The position numbers and the translations under genes are program-made. Positions 27,458 to 38,345 of a stretch of 64,000 nucleotides of DNA are shown one piece after another. Below the pieces are notes generated by a model. The model saw only the letters and a program-made list of their open reading frames with translations. It was not told where the DNA came from and did not search any database. The stretch comes from Methyloceanibacter methanicus (GTDB lineage Bacteria; Pseudomonadota; Alphaproteobacteria; Rhizobiales; Methyloligellaceae). The stretch is taken from NCBI RefSeq assembly GCF_001723285.1, contig NZ_LPWG01000005.1, positions 1 through 64,000 on the forward strand, given 5' to 3'. Position 1 is the first letter of the stretch. The number at the start of each line of letters is the position of its first letter.

Positions 27458-28999
27458 ATGAATCGTCGTGAGTTTCTGGCTGCGGGCGGCGGAAGCGCAT
27501 TTTGCGCGATCGCTCCGTGTCTGGGGAGGCAAGCCTATGCGGAGGTCCCGACGCGTCCGTTCGCTCGCGATCATGTTGTCGAGCGCGCGCGGGAGCTGGC
27601 CGAGCACGCGTACGAGCCGCCGGGGCGCGTGACGGGCCCCTTCGGTCATCTGGGCTACGATCAGTATAGGGACATTCAGTTTCGGCTCGACCGCGCCATC
27701 TGGTCAGGTGAGAAGCGAGGCTTCTCGTTGGAGCTGCTGCATGCCGGCTTCATTTACGACACGCCGGTCGACGTCTATCTGGTCGAGGCCGGTGCCGTGG
27801 AGCCGGTCCGGTACGATCCGTCTCTCTTCTCGTTCGGGCACAACGACCTTCCCGCTCACCCCGGCGCGCGCCTGTTCAGCGGCATCCGCCTGCGCTATCC
27901 GATCAATACGCCGGGCTATCGGGACGAGGTCGCCGTCTTTCAGGGCGGGAGCTATTTCCGTTCGCTTGGCGAGGGCCAGGTCTACGGCGTTTCGGCCCGC
28001 GGCCTTGCGATCGATACCGGCGAGCCTCACGGCGAGGAGTTTCCGCTCTTTCGCGCGTTCTGGGTCGAGCGCCCCATGCGTGGCGCCCGTGCGGTGACGG
28101 TCCATGCTCTGTTGGACAGTCCGCGCGTCGCCGGCGCATTCACCTTTCGCATCCGGCCCGGCCATTCGACGTTGATGGACGTGGACGCGACGCTGTTCGC
28201 GCGCGCCGAAATCGGCCATCTGGGCCTGGCGCCGCTCACAAGCATGTATCTGTTCGGCTCGATGGAGCGGCCGCGCTTTCCCGACTATCGCGAGGCCGTC
28301 CACGATTCCGATGCACTGGCGATCGCGGAAGCGGGTGGCGATTGGGTGTTGCGTCCGCTTGCCAATCCGAAGTCCCTGCAGATGAGCGCGTTCGCCGCGA
28401 ACAATCTGCGCGGCTTCGGTCTGCAGCAGCGCTCCAACCGGTTTGCCGACTTCAAGGACCTGGAGGCGAAATACGAGCTCAGGCCCAGCGTATGGGTCGA
28501 GCCCAAGGACGGTTGGGGCCGGGGGGCCGTCGAGCTGGTCGAGATCCCGTCGGACGGGGAGTTCAATGACAACATCGTCAGCTTCTGGCGTCCGGCGCGT
28601 CCGCTCAAGCCGGGCTCGCCCCTGACATACGCGTATGCGCTCCGCTGGGGACGGCCCGTAACCGAGAGCGGCCTCGCGCGAGTCGAAGAGACCCATGGCG
28701 GCCTCACCGTCGACCGCAGCAAGAACTTGTTCGTCGTGGACTTCGTCGCGCCTCTCGATGTGGCGGCCCCCGGCGGCCGCGAGCGGGCGGACTATTTTCC
28801 CGATGCGATCGAGCCCGACGTGTGGGCCAGCGCGGGTGAGATCACCAACGTCGTCGGCTATCCCAACACAGTCACGGGCGGCTATCGGGTGAGTTTCGAA
28901 CTGGACACGCGCAGTGTCGCGCTGAGCGAGCTCCGGCTTATGCTGAAGCATGGCGACGAGGTCGCGAGCGAAACTTGGCTCTACCGGTGGACGGGTTGA
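27458..28999 (+). CDS. opgG: Periplasmic glucan biosynthesis protein OpgG/OpgD-like (MdoG family)
   Basis: This 513-residue MdoG-family protein acts in the periplasm on osmoregulated glucan backbones. The N terminus, MNRREFLAAGGGSAFC, is a twin-arginine signal, as in OpgD rather than Sec-exported OpgG. Family blocks include YDQYRDIQFR, YPINTPGYRDEVAVFQGGSYFR, YGVSARGLAIDTG, PLTSMYLFG, SNRFADFKDLEA, YELRPSVWVEP, and EFNDNIVSFWRP. The start ATG 27458 is set by the Tat signal. The opgH-like gene begins three bases after the stop, so the two form an operon for glucan synthesis. Confidence 0.9.
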   Translation: MNRREFLAAGGGSAFCAIAPCLGRQAYAEVPTRPFARDHVVERARELAEHAYEPPGRVTGPFGHLGYDQYRDIQFRLDRAIWSGEKRGFSLELLHAGFIYDTPVDVYLVEAGAVEPVRYDPSLFSFGHNDLPAHPGARLFSGIRLRYPINTPGYRDEVAVFQGGSYFRSLGEGQVYGVSARGLAIDTGEPHGEEFPLFRAFWVERPMRGARAVTVHALLDSPRVAGAFTFRIRPGHSTLMDVDATLFARAEIGHLGLAPLTSMYLFGSMERPRFPDYREAVHDSDALAIAEAGGDWVLRPLANPKSLQMSAFAANNLRGFGLQQRSNRFADFKDLEAKYELRPSVWVEPKDGWGRGAVELVEIPSDGEFNDNIVSFWRPARPLKPGSPLTYAYALRWGRPVTESGLARVEETHGGLTVDRSKNLFVVDFVAPLDVAAPGGRERADYFPDAIEPDVWASAGEITNVVGYPNTVTGGYRVSFELDTRSVALSELRLMLKHGDEVASETWLYRWTG

Positions 29000-29002
29000 G
29001 CC

Positions 29003-30901
29003 ATGCGGAAAATGGAGACGACGGCCACAAACAATGACGGGGGCTCACTCGTGCCGGACGAGGCGCCGCTCCTCATGCCCCGGCAAAGCTTCAGGCGGTG
29101 GTCCGGCCCCCCCATGCGCGGGCGGACCGCTTGGCATGCGGCCTTCGCGCGTCTCATCGTGTTTCTGACGTCGGGGGCTGTCACCCTGTACGGGGCGACA
29201 CAGATGTACGCGATTGTGGGGCAAAGCAGCGCGACCAACCTGCAGTTCGTCCTCGTGGCCCTGTTCGCGGTGACCTTTTCGTGGATCACGTTGTCCGCGG
29301 CCACCGCGTTGTTCGGCTTCTGTGTCGTGGTCCTGCGCCGCGCACGTCGTGAAGACGACCGCGCGCGTGCCGAAGACCGCAAGGTTCCGGCCGAATTCGT
29401 GGCGCGAACCGCGATCGTCATGCCCGTTTACAACGAGAATCCCGAGATCGTGTGCGGGATGCTGGCCGGACTTGCACGCGAACTCGCCGCCAAGGGCTGT
29501 GCGCGGCACTTCGAGATCTTCGTCTTGAGCGATACGCGCGACCCGGACATCCTGCGCCGGGAGGCCTCGGCCGTAGGGCGGCTCCGTTCGATGGGTCGGC
29601 GCGGCGTCGCAACCTATTATCGCAAGCGGCCCAGCAACGAGGGCAAGAAGGCCGGCAACGTCGCCGACTTCGTGCGCCGTTGGGGCAGGCGCTACGATTA
29701 CATGGTCGTCTTGGACGCGGACAGTGCGATGACGGCCGACGCGATCGTCGCGCTCGTCCGGGCGATGCACGCGGAGCCCCGGACCGGCCTTATTCAAACG
29801 CTGCCCCGCCTGACCGGCGGCGAAACGCTCTTTGCCCGGTTGCAGCAGTTCGCTGCGGCCGTCTACGGGCCGTTGCACGCCTCCGGGCTCGCGTTGTGGC
29901 ACGGCCGCGACGGCAACTATTGGGGGCACAACGCCATCATCCGTGTCGCGGCCTTCGCGCAATGCTGCGGGCTGCCGAGCCTAGACGGTGCGCCGCCTTT
30001 CGGCGGGCCGGTGCTGAGCCACGACTTCATCGAGGCGGCCTTGCTGCGCCGGGCGGGATACGACGTCTATATGCGTCCCGATATTGCCGGCAGCTTCGAG
30101 GGGACACCGCCGACGCTGGCAGAGCACGCGGCGCGCGACCGGCGCTGGGCCCAAGGCAATCTGCAGCACGCGCGGATCGTCGCCGCTTCGGGACTGCATT
30201 GGATGAGCCGGTTCCACCTCGTGAACGGCATCATGAGTTATCTCGCCTCGCCCATTTGGTTTCTGTTCCTCGCCACCGGTTTCGCCTTGAGCTGGATTGC
30301 CGAAGCTGTCCCGACGGACTACTTCCCACGAGAGTTCGCGCTGTATCCGACATGGCCGCAGTTCGACGCGCGGCAGGCCTTGTCACTCTTGGGCGTGTCC
30401 TTGGCGGTCCTGCTTCTCCCGAAGGTTCTGGCCTGGGCCGGGGTCATGATCGACCCGGAGCGGCGGCGCGCCGCCGGCGGCGGGCTCGCTCTGACGCTCA
30501 GCGTCCTGCTCGAGGTTCTCTTGTCGTCGCTCCTGGCGCCGGTGCTCATGCTGATGCAAAGCCGCGCGGTGCTGGACGTGCTGTTGGGACGCGATTCGGG
30601 TTGGGGCGCGCAACAGCGGCTCGCCGCGGACGCACCGTTTCTGACCGTCGCGCGGCAGCATCTGGGACACACGGCCCTCGGGCTTGCGCTCTCCTGCGCC
30701 GCGTTCAACGTGTCCGTATCGGTCTGGCTGTGGCTCTTGCCCGTCTGGCTCGGGCTGGTGATCGCAATCCCGTTCGCCTTTTTCGCGGCGCGACGCGGGG
30801 CCGGCGCGGCGGCGCGGCGGTTCGGCCTGTTCCTGATCGCGGGCGAGAAGCGCGAACGCAGCCACGCGCCGCTACCGAAAGGAGAGGCCGTCCCCGGCTG
30901 A
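29003..30901 (+). CDS. opgH: Glucan glucosyltransferase OpgH/MdoH-like
   Basis: This inner-membrane processive GT2 enzyme polymerises UDP-glucose into the osmoregulated glucan backbone. Membrane segments flank a cytoplasmic GT2 domain. That domain has IVMPVYNENPE, the DxD-type LDADSAM, LQTLPRL-like IQTLPRL, NYWGHNAIIR, LSHDFIEAALL and the product-binding RRWAQGNLQH. Further membrane segments follow. At 632 residues it is shorter than the E. coli enzyme (about 850) at the N terminus but close to other alphaproteobacterial forms. It lies immediately downstream of the opgG-like gene and converges with the SH3b gene. Confidence 0.9.
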   Translation: MRKMETTATNNDGGSLVPDEAPLLMPRQSFRRWSGPPMRGRTAWHAAFARLIVFLTSGAVTLYGATQMYAIVGQSSATNLQFVLVALFAVTFSWITLSAATALFGFCVVVLRRARREDDRARAEDRKVPAEFVARTAIVMPVYNENPEIVCGMLAGLARELAAKGCARHFEIFVLSDTRDPDILRREASAVGRLRSMGRRGVATYYRKRPSNEGKKAGNVADFVRRWGRRYDYMVVLDADSAMTADAIVALVRAMHAEPRTGLIQTLPRLTGGETLFARLQQFAAAVYGPLHASGLALWHGRDGNYWGHNAIIRVAAFAQCCGLPSLDGAPPFGGPVLSHDFIEAALLRRAGYDVYMRPDIAGSFEGTPPTLAEHAARDRRWAQGNLQHARIVAASGLHWMSRFHLVNGIMSYLASPIWFLFLATGFALSWIAEAVPTDYFPREFALYPTWPQFDARQALSLLGVSLAVLLLPKVLAWAGVMIDPERRRAAGGGLALTLSVLLEVLLSSLLAPVLMLMQSRAVLDVLLGRDSGWGAQQRLAADAPFLTVARQHLGHTALGLALSCAAFNVSVSVWLWLLPVWLGLVIAIPFAFFAARRGAGAAARRFGLFLIAGEKRERSHAPLPKGEAVPG

Positions 30902-30936
30902 CACCATTGGCGACGTCACGCTTGCTGCGTTGAACG

Positions 30937-31566
30937 CTAGTTTCCGAACAGCCCCTTCAAGGGCCCGTTGCCGCTGAAGAGCCCGCCCGAGCGGCGCTTG
31001 GTCTCCTGCTTGGGCGCGGACGCCGTGCTCCTGCTACTGCCGCTGCTACTCGATGACGTCTGCTTCGGCGGCGTGGCCGGGGCCGTCCTGCGCGGTGTGG
31101 AGGCCGTGCTCTGCGCTGGAGGAGGAGCGTCGGGCGTCGCCTCCACGGCCCGTGTCTGGGCCGGAGCCGGCGCGAGGGCGGCTTCTTCGATCCAGCCGCC
31201 GGCGCCGCTGTTCACGTCCTGGATACGCAGATAGTTGCCTTGTTTGGCCACGGCGCGAAACGGCCGGCCCATGGGGAGGCTGTAAAGCGGCGACGCGGAG
31301 GGACTGGGCGAGGACAGAACCTGCACGGGCTGTTTGGAGACGAGCACCTTGCCCGCCAGCGGCGAACCTGGGGGCAGAGGCGTCCCCATCGCCGGCTTGG
31401 CGTTCGTGTTGGCCGGGCCGGCCTGCTCGACGGGCGGCGCGACGGCGACCGTCATGCCCATCGTGTCTTTCGTGGTTGTGTCCTCGGTATCGATCAAGAA
31501 GAAAACGCCCGCAACGAGGCACAGACCGATCGCCAGAAGAATTCCGAGAAGCTTGTGCTCGGCCAT
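30937..31566 (-). CDS. SH3b-domain membrane-anchored protein
   Basis: A 209-residue protein with an N-terminal membrane anchor (LLGILLAIGLCLVAGVFFLI), a Pro/Ala-rich linker and one bacterial SH3 domain (about residues 73-130). SH3b marks are KVLVSKQPVQVLSSPSPSA, GRPFRAVAKQGNYLRIQD and GWIEEAAL. A low-complexity Ser/Thr/Pro tail ends in GGLFSGNGPLKGLFGN. Such proteins usually face the cell wall and bind peptidoglycan or other wall components. Function is otherwise unknown. Confidence 0.75.
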   Translation of the reverse strand: MAEHKLLGILLAIGLCLVAGVFFLIDTEDTTTKDTMGMTVAVAPPVEQAGPANTNAKPAMGTPLPPGSPLAGKVLVSKQPVQVLSSPSPSASPLYSLPMGRPFRAVAKQGNYLRIQDVNSGAGGWIEEAALAPAPAQTRAVEATPDAPPPAQSTASTPRRTAPATPPKQTSSSSSGSSRSTASAPKQETKRRSGGLFSGNGPLKGLFGN

Positions 31567-31654
31567 TGACGCTACTCCTTACGCTAAGGGCCACTATGCC
31601 ACAGCCCAGACCCCCGATCTAGGGCGCGGCCATGGCCGGGACCGATCTATGCCC

Positions 31655-32701
31655 TCAAGTTCTTAAGCGCCCTTCCGGGCGCACCAAGGCGCGAAGGGCC
31701 GCGCTAGCCGCACGGATCGGCCGAAGGGGGATTCGCGATGGTCGGGGTGTCGCCGGGCTCGGGGGAAAACGCGCGCAACGCTCGATGATCGCGCGCATGT
31801 CATCGTAGCGGGCGGGATTGCTGCTGCTGCCCAACACGACGCCGACGATGGTCTGACCGCCGGGCGCGCGCCAAGCTGTGACGAGATTGTAGATGTTCTT
31901 GGACACATGCGATCCCGTCTTGGCGCCGATCACCGTGCCTTCGCCGAGAATTTCGAGGCTCGTCTTCAGGACCACGTCGCGCGGGCGCTTGCCTTCGATA
32001 TGAAGCGTCCGTTCGGGACAGGCCCAGGCCGGCAGGAGCCGGGCGTCGGTGAAGATCTTCGCGGCGATCAAGCCCATGTCGCGCGCCGTGGCGGCGTTCT
32101 TGGGCGACAGCCCGTAAGGGTCGGCGAAGGTTGCGTTGCCGGCGTCGAGCGCCGTGGCCACCGTCGCCATTTCTTCAACGAAGCGCTTCGTCGCCTTGGC
32201 GGTGTTTGCGCGTTCGCCGTCGGCGGCCAGGAGATCGCGGCCTACCGCGTCGGCGATCGCAAGCGAGGCGTCGTTGCCCGAAACCAGGACCATGCCGTAG
32301 AGCAAATCCTGCAGTGTCCAGATATCGCCCCGCTTGAGCTTCGCGGACGACCCGCCGGTGAGATGCGGCGCGTCGATCGTGATCGTTTCGGACAGCCGGT
32401 CGCCCATCCGGTCCACGAGGATGTAGGCGGTGACCAGCTTGGTCAGGCTCAGGATCCTGAAGACCGCGTCTGGGTTCTTTTCGTAGAGACCCTGTCCGGT
32501 GTCGGCGTTCATGACGAAAACGGACTTGGCGCTGACGCCGGGCGGCGGCTTGGCCGCGTCACCAGCCGCTTCTCGTCCTGCTGCGTGTCTGTCCGAAGCG
32601 GCCTCTGCCAAAGCGGGTCCTCCAACGGTCTGGCTCCCGGCCGCGATCACGGCCGCGAAGGCGATAGCGCGCAGGGCCGCCCGCGTCGTCTTGCCTGCCA
32701 T
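31655..32701 (-). CDS. D-alanyl-D-alanine carboxypeptidase (peptidase S11, DacA/DacC type)
   Basis: A 348-residue penicillin-binding protein that trims the terminal D-Ala of peptidoglycan pentapeptides. It has a signal peptide (RAIAFAAVIAAGSQTVGGPALA) and the three active-site motifs: SLTK (SxxK), SGND (SxN) and KTG in GAKTGSHVSKN. No C-terminal PBP5-type beta domain is evident, as in short alphaproteobacterial S11 enzymes. ATG 32701 is chosen because it directly precedes the signal peptide. The longer in-frame start at 32827 is not credible. Confidence 0.88.
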   Translation of the reverse strand: MAGKTTRAALRAIAFAAVIAAGSQTVGGPALAEAASDRHAAGREAAGDAAKPPPGVSAKSVFVMNADTGQGLYEKNPDAVFRILSLTKLVTAYILVDRMGDRLSETITIDAPHLTGGSSAKLKRGDIWTLQDLLYGMVLVSGNDASLAIADAVGRDLLAADGERANTAKATKRFVEEMATVATALDAGNATFADPYGLSPKNAATARDMGLIAAKIFTDARLLPAWACPERTLHIEGKRPRDVVLKTSLEILGEGTVIGAKTGSHVSKNIYNLVTAWRAPGGQTIVGVVLGSSSNPARYDDMRAIIERCARFPPSPATPRPSRIPLRPIRAASAALRALVRPEGRLRT

Positions 32702-32897
32702 GTTCGTGGCCAACCGCCATTCTCCGTGTATCGGCGCGTTCGGGCGCCACCGGCCGCAAGGGTGCCACGCCCAGCACTGAAGGCCAACGGCGCTCTGTCC
32801 ATGTCTGGGCGGGTCGAGAGGGAGCAAGAGGTTCCGCGCGCCGCAGCGGAGGGCGGTCGTCGCACCATTGCGGGCCGCCGCCCTGGAGGCGCGCCGC

Positions 32898-32987
32898 TGG
32901 CGGAGAGGGAGGGATTCGAACCCTCGGAACGCTCACGCGCTCAACGGTTTTCGAGACCGCCCCGTTCGACCACTCCGGCACCTCTCC
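32898..32987 (-). tRNA. tRNA-Ser(CGA)
   Basis: Reading the minus strand gives a class II tRNA of 90 bases. GGAGAGG at the 5' end pairs with CCTCTCC before discriminator G and an encoded CCA. The anticodon loop CTCGAAA is flanked by complementary CGGT/ACCG, so the anticodon is CGA. A long variable arm (GAGCGCGTGAGCGTTC) and a T loop GGTTCGAATCC follow. The long variable arm and CGA anticodon specify serine. Confidence 0.95.
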
Positions 32988-33375
32988 GAGCGGGCTGATG
33001 TAGCTCGGCGGGACGATCACCGCAAGCCGTAGATGGCGGTCCGGCGTGGCGCCCCGCCTTCAAGCCCGACGGGCTTGGTCTTCGCATCACGGTCGTCGCG
33101 TCATGGTTTTGGCGTTGTGCTCCTAGCTTCAAGGCCCATGCGATCCGCACGGCCCCAGGGCCCGAACGCCGCCCGTAAGGGCTCAGGACCGGCCGAAACG
33201 TTCGATGCGGTGCCGTAGATCCCCTGGACCTCCTCGAAAGGGGCGATTTTTGGGGCTTTCTAGGAATTGACTTCTTAGGTTTGCCCTCTATATTGCGCCG
33301 CTTATCGCTCCTTTAGAGGCGTGCCGGCTGCGAAAATGCGCTGGCAAAACAAGCCCCAAGAGACGGATTGGAATC
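32988..33375. other. Intergenic region with rplU promoter
   Basis: 388 bases between the tRNA (minus strand) and rplU. No gene is seen. The promoter-proximal 110 bases hold a clear sigma-70-type promoter, listed separately, and a leader of roughly 75 bases before the rplU ATG. Confidence 0.5.
33267..33294 (+). promoter_or_regulatory. Sigma-70-type promoter of rplU-rpmA
   Basis: TTGACT (33267-33272) and TATATT (33289-33294) are separated by 16 bases in an AT-rich pocket about 80 bases upstream of the L21 start. They match the consensus -35 and -10 hexamers closely, as expected for a ribosomal protein operon. Confidence 0.7.
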
Positions 33376-33896
33376 ATGTTCGCGGTCATTCGCACGGGCG
33401 GCAAGCAGTATTGCGTGTCGCCGAACGACATTATCGAGATCGAGAAGATCGCCGGAAACCCCGGCGACATCGTCGAGCTCTCCGAGGTTTTGCTGCTGGG
33501 CGGCGAGGGTGCCGCGACGGCGGGCAGCCCCACGGTCTCCGGCGCCACGGTCGCGGCCGAGGTGGTGGAACAGAAGCGCGGTGACAAAATCATCGTCTTC
33601 AAGAAGAAGCGCCGCCAGGCTACCGCCGGACCAAGGGTCACCGGCAGGAACTGACGGCCCTGCGCATCACCGAGATTCTCACCGGCGGCAAGAAGCCTTC
33701 GAAGGCGGCGGCCAAGCCGGCCCCGGCGAAGACCGAGAGCGCGGCCAAGACCGAGACCGCCGAGAAGGCTGCGGCCGAGGATACGGCGCCCGCCAAGACG
33801 GCCGCGCCGAAGAAGGCGCCCGCGAAGAAGACAGCGGCTAAGAAAGCCCCGGCCAAGAGGGCCCCGGCCAAGAAAGCCCCGGCGAAGAAGAGCTAA
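33376..33896 (+). CDS. rplU: 50S ribosomal protein L21, frameshifted
   Basis: The L21 body runs from [14 protein letters not shown] through [14 protein letters not shown] missing from a GGG run near 33618 causes a premature stop at 33654. Restoring it gives [21 protein letters not shown], the conserved L21 end, then a Lys/Ala/Pro-rich extension (repeats of KKAPAKK type) stopping at 33896, about 173 residues. Such basic tails are common on alphaproteobacterial L21. It binds 23S rRNA in the large subunit. Followed after 11 bases by rpmA. Confidence 0.9.
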
Positions 33897-33907
33897 AGGA
33901 CACCACC

Positions 33908-34171
33908 ATGGCACATAAGAAGGCAGGCGGCTCCTCGCGTAACGGCCGCGATTCAGCGGGACGGCGCCTTGGCGTCAAGAAGTCGGGCGGCCAGAAGGTG
34001 ATCGCCGGAAACATCATCATCCGCCAGCGTGGCACGAAGTGGCACAATGGCGACGGTGTCGGCATCGGCAAGGACCACACGCTGTTCGCGCTGGTCGACG
34101 GCGAGGTCGAGTTCGCGACCAAGGCCAAGGGCCGTACCTATGTTTCGGTGAAGCCGGAGACCGCCTCTTAA
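33908..34171 (+). CDS. rpmA: 50S ribosomal protein L27
   Basis: 87 residues starting [16 protein letters not shown], with the conserved [21 protein letters not shown] and [11 protein letters not shown] blocks. L27 lies near the peptidyl-transferase centre. The N terminus is the mature form starting with AHKK, without the cleavable extension found in Firmicutes. It forms the standard rplU-rpmA operon and is followed by a hairpin terminator. Confidence 0.97.
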   Translation: MAHKKAGGSSRNGRDSAGRRLGVKKSGGQKVIAGNIIIRQRGTKWHNGDGVGIGKDHTLFALVDGEVEFATKAKGRTYVSVKPETAS

Positions 34172-34206
34172 GGGCGCCGCTTCCCAACCGACGAAATCTC
34201 TTAGCG

Positions 34207-34233
34207 CGCGCCCGTCATTTTGCGGGCGCGTTT
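34207..34233 (+). terminator. Rho-independent-like terminator after rpmA
   Basis: CGCGCCCG (34207-34214) pairs perfectly with CGGGCGCG (34223-34230) around an eight-base loop, followed by TTT. The T run is short, so termination may be partial. It sits 36 bases after the rpmA stop. Confidence 0.6.
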
Positions 34234-34251
34234 GCGTATGTGCTGGCTCCC

Positions 34252-34782
34252 ATGCAGATCCGAACGCAAAGGCTGAGTTTGCGGCCGCTTGAGCGTGCCG
34301 ACGCCGCGCCGATCGGCGCGCTTGCGGGCGATTTCGACGTGGCGCGCATGACCGGCATGATTCCGCACCCCTATGGCGAGCGGGACGCCCTCGCCTGGAT
34401 CGAGCGCGCCAACCAGGGCGACGAGGGGGTCGTGTTCGCCGTCGCGCGGGAGCGTGCGCTGATCGGCTGCTCCGGGTACATGCCCATGGATGCCGACCAC
34501 GCCGAGATCGGTTACTGGTTCGGGAAGCCTTATTGGGGCGCGGGCTTCGCGACCGAGGCCGTCCGCGCCGTCGTGGCCCATGCCTTCGACGCCCATGGGT
34601 TCGCCTATGTCAGGGCGGGCCACTTCGTGGACAATCCGCGCTCCCGGCGCGTTCTCGACAAGCTCGGCTTTTCTCCGGACGGGGAAGAGATGCGGGATTG
34701 CGCCGCGCGGGGCGAACAAGTCCCGTGCCTTACCTACCGGCTCGACCGGGAGCGGGCGGCGGCGGCGCTCCGGCAGCCGTAA
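34252..34782 (+). CDS. GNAT family N-acetyltransferase (RimJ/RimL type)
   Basis: A 176-residue acetyltransferase of the Acetyltransf_3 group. An opening IRTQRLSLRPLERADAA, ALIGCSGYMP, the AEIGYWFGKPYWGAGFATEAV acetyl-CoA-binding motif and NPRSRRVLDKLGF fit the family. These enzymes acetylate protein N termini or small molecules; the substrate is unknown. ATG 34252 overlaps the terminator region of rpmA by position only. It lies between rpmA and obgE, a common position for such a gene in this order of bacteria. Confidence 0.85.
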   Translation: MQIRTQRLSLRPLERADAAPIGALAGDFDVARMTGMIPHPYGERDALAWIERANQGDEGVVFAVARERALIGCSGYMPMDADHAEIGYWFGKPYWGAGFATEAVRAVVAHAFDAHGFAYVRAGHFVDNPRSRRVLDKLGFSPDGEEMRDCAARGEQVPCLTYRLDRERAAAALRQP

Positions 34783-34831
34783 GGCGCGCGGCGCGGCCGC
34801 AATACGTGCAACATGATGGCCCTGGTGCTAA

Positions 34832-35881
<1,050 letters not shown>

Positions 35882-35885
<4 letters not shown>

Positions 35886-37006
35886 GGCGCGAGTGGCAGA
35901 AGGCGCGCCGCATCGTCGTCAAAATCGGGTCCGCGCTCCTGGTCGACAACGGGGCCGGCGTGTTGCGGTCGGCGTGGCTCGACGCGCTATGCGACGACAT
36001 CGCCGCGCTCCGCAAATCCGGCAAGGAAGTGATCCTCGTGTCCTCGGGCGCCATCGCGCTCGGACGCAACGTGCTCGGCCTGCCCAAGGGGCCGCTCAAG
36101 CTCGAAGACAGTCAGGCCTCGGCCGCCGTCGGACAGATTCACCTGGCCCATGCCTATGAGAGCGCGTTTCGCGCGCGCGGTCTGGCCGCCGCGCAAGTGC
36201 TCGTGACCTTGGGCGACACGGAAGAGCGGCGGCGCTACCTCAACGCGCGCAGTACGATCTCCACGCTGCTGAAGCTTGGCGCGGTGCCGGTCGTCAACGA
36301 GAACGACACGGTCGCCACCAACGAGATCCGCTACGGCGACAACGACCGGCTGGCCGCGCGCGTGGCCTCGATGATGAGCGCGGACTGCCTCGTGCTGCTG
36401 TCGGACGTGGACGGGCTCTACACGGCGCCGCCCGGCTCGACTCCGGACGCGAGACGGCTGGAGGAGGTCGCTGACATCACCGCCGAGATCGAGGCCATGG
36501 CGGGCGACGTCGGCTCCGAATTGTCGCGCGGCGGTATGGTCACCAAGATCGAGGCGGCGAAGATCGCCGTGGCCGCGGGCACCAATATGGTGATCGCGAG
36601 CGGCAAGGTCCTGAACCCGTTGTCGGTGCTCGCCTCGACCGGGGTCTGCACCTGGTTCCTGGCCCACTCGGATCCGGTGACCGCGCGAAAGCGCTGGATC
36701 GGCGGGACGCTCGAACCCCGCGGCGCGTTCGTCGATGCCGGCGCGGCGGCGGCGCTCGCGTCGGGCAAGAGCCTGCTTCCGGCCGGTGTCACGCGGGTCG
36801 ACGGGGCTTTCGAGCGCGGCGACGCCGTGGCGATCCGAAGCGCCGAGGGCGCGGAGATCGGCCGTGGGCTCGTCGCCTACAGCCATACGGACGCGGCTGC
36901 GATCATCGGGCGGAAGAGCGGTGAAATTGCTGATATACTCGGCTATCTCGGCCGTCCCGAGCTGATCCATCGCGACGACATGAGCCTCCGCAAGAAGGGC
37001 TCGTAG
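35882..37006 (+). CDS. proB: Glutamate 5-kinase
   Basis: Catalyses the first step of proline synthesis, ATP-dependent phosphorylation of glutamate. It has an amino-acid-kinase domain ([56 protein letters not shown]) and a C-terminal PUA domain (about residues 280-365), 374 residues in total. ATG 35882 forms an ATGA overlap with obgE; GTG 35873 is a possible alternative. proA follows 29 bases downstream. Confidence 0.95.
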
Positions 37007-37035
37007 ACAAGACGATCTTCAGACGGAAACGAAAG

Positions 37036-38331
37036 GTGTTCGACGTGTCTCTTCCCGCCCAGGATCCGGCCATCAGTCTCGAGCCGATGATGCTCTATAT
37101 GGGCCGTCTCGCCCGTGCCGCCGCGGCCGAATTGGCCGTGGCCTCGACCGAGCAAAAGAACGCGGCGCTGGAAGCGATGGCGGCCGCGCTCGAGGCGGGT
37201 ACGGAGAAAATTCTCGGCGCGAACGCCAAGGATCTGGAAGCGGCCGAAAGGAATGGACGCGATGCGGCCTTCCTCGACCGGTTGCGGCTCGACGAGGCCC
37301 GCGTCGCTGCCATGGCTTCGGGGATGCGCGAGGTGGCGAACCTGCCCGACCCGGTCGGCGGGACCATTGCCTCCTGGACCCGGCCCAACGGGCTTGAGAT
37401 TGCGCGCGTCCGGGTCCCTCTCGGTGTGATCGGCATGATCTACGAGAGCCGCCCGAACGTGACGGCCGATGCATCGGCCCTGTGTCTCAGTCCGGGAACG
37501 GCCGTGATCCTGCGCTCCGGTTCCGACAGCTTTCTGACGTCGCTCGTGATCGCCAACATCCTGACGGACGCGATCAAGTCCGTCGGGTTGCCCGGCGAAG
37601 CAGTGCAACTGGTTCCGTCCGTGGACCGGCAGGCGGTCGGCTACATCCTCGGCGGGCTCGACGGGGCCATCGACGTCATCGTGCCGCGCGGCGGCAAGAG
37701 CCTCGTGGAGCGGGTTCAGAAAGAGGCCCGCGTGCCCGTATTCGCGCATCTCGAAGGCAATTGCCACGTCTATGTGGACGAGACGGCGCCGCTCGATATG
37801 GCGCGTGACATCGTGGTCAACGCCAAGATGCGGCGCACCGGCATTTGCGGGGCTGCGGAAACGCTCCTTGTTTCGCGTGCCGCGGTGGACACCCACCTCA
37901 CGCCGATCGTCGATGCGCTGATCGAGGCGGGCTGCGAAGTGCGCGGCGATCCGGATACGCAGCATACGGACAGTCGCGTGAAGACGGCGACGGACGAAGA
38001 TTGGGATACGGAGTACTTGGCGCCGGTCATCGCGGTCAAGGTGGTCGACGATCTCGACGACGCCATCGCGCATATCGGCGAACACAGTTCGCACCACACC
38101 GATGCCATCGTCACGCTCGACGCGGCGTCGGCGGCGCAGTTCCTCTCTCGCGTCGACAGCGCCATCGTCCTGCACAACGCGTCCACCCAATTCGCCGATG
38201 GCGGCGAGTTCGGGATGGGCGCGGAGATCGGCATTGCGACCGGGCGCTTCCATGCGCGCGGTCCCGTTGGCGTGGAGCAACTCACCACGTTCAAATATGT
38301 GGTGCGCGGGCAGGGCCAGACGCGGCCTTGA
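37036..38331 (+). CDS. proA: Gamma-glutamyl phosphate reductase
   Basis: The second enzyme of proline synthesis, reducing gamma-glutamyl phosphate with NADPH. It is 431 residues of the aldehyde-dehydrogenase fold. Marks are [16 protein letters not shown], the glycine motif [23 protein letters not shown] and the active-site cysteine in [13 protein letters not shown]. It ends in the usual [28 protein letters not shown]. The start is GTG 37036 (GTG 37045 possible). Upstream is proB, downstream nadD. Confidence 0.95.
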   Translation: MFDVSLPAQDPAISLEPMMLYMGRLARAAAAELAVASTEQKNAALEAMAAALEAGTEKILGANAKDLEAAERNGRDAAFLDRLRLDEARVAAMASGMREVANLPDPVGGTIASWTRPNGLEIARVRVPLGVIGMIYESRPNVTADASALCLSPGTAVILRSGSDSFLTSLVIANILTDAIKSVGLPGEAVQLVPSVDRQAVGYILGGLDGAIDVIVPRGGKSLVERVQKEARVPVFAHLEGNCHVYVDETAPLDMARDIVVNAKMRRTGICGAAETLLVSRAAVDTHLTPIVDALIEAGCEVRGDPDTQHTDSRVKTATDEDWDTEYLAPVIAVKVVDDLDDAIAHIGEHSSHHTDAIVTLDAASAAQFLSRVDSAIVLHNASTQFADGGEFGMGAEIGIATGRFHARGPVGVEQLTTFKYVVRGQGQTRP

Positions 38332-38345
38332 GCGGGTCACGTGCG

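Noticed and set aside
31907..32998. Open frame antisense to the D,D-carboxypeptidase and across the tRNA
   Set aside because: Overlaps a clear S11 peptidase and a tRNA; no family features.
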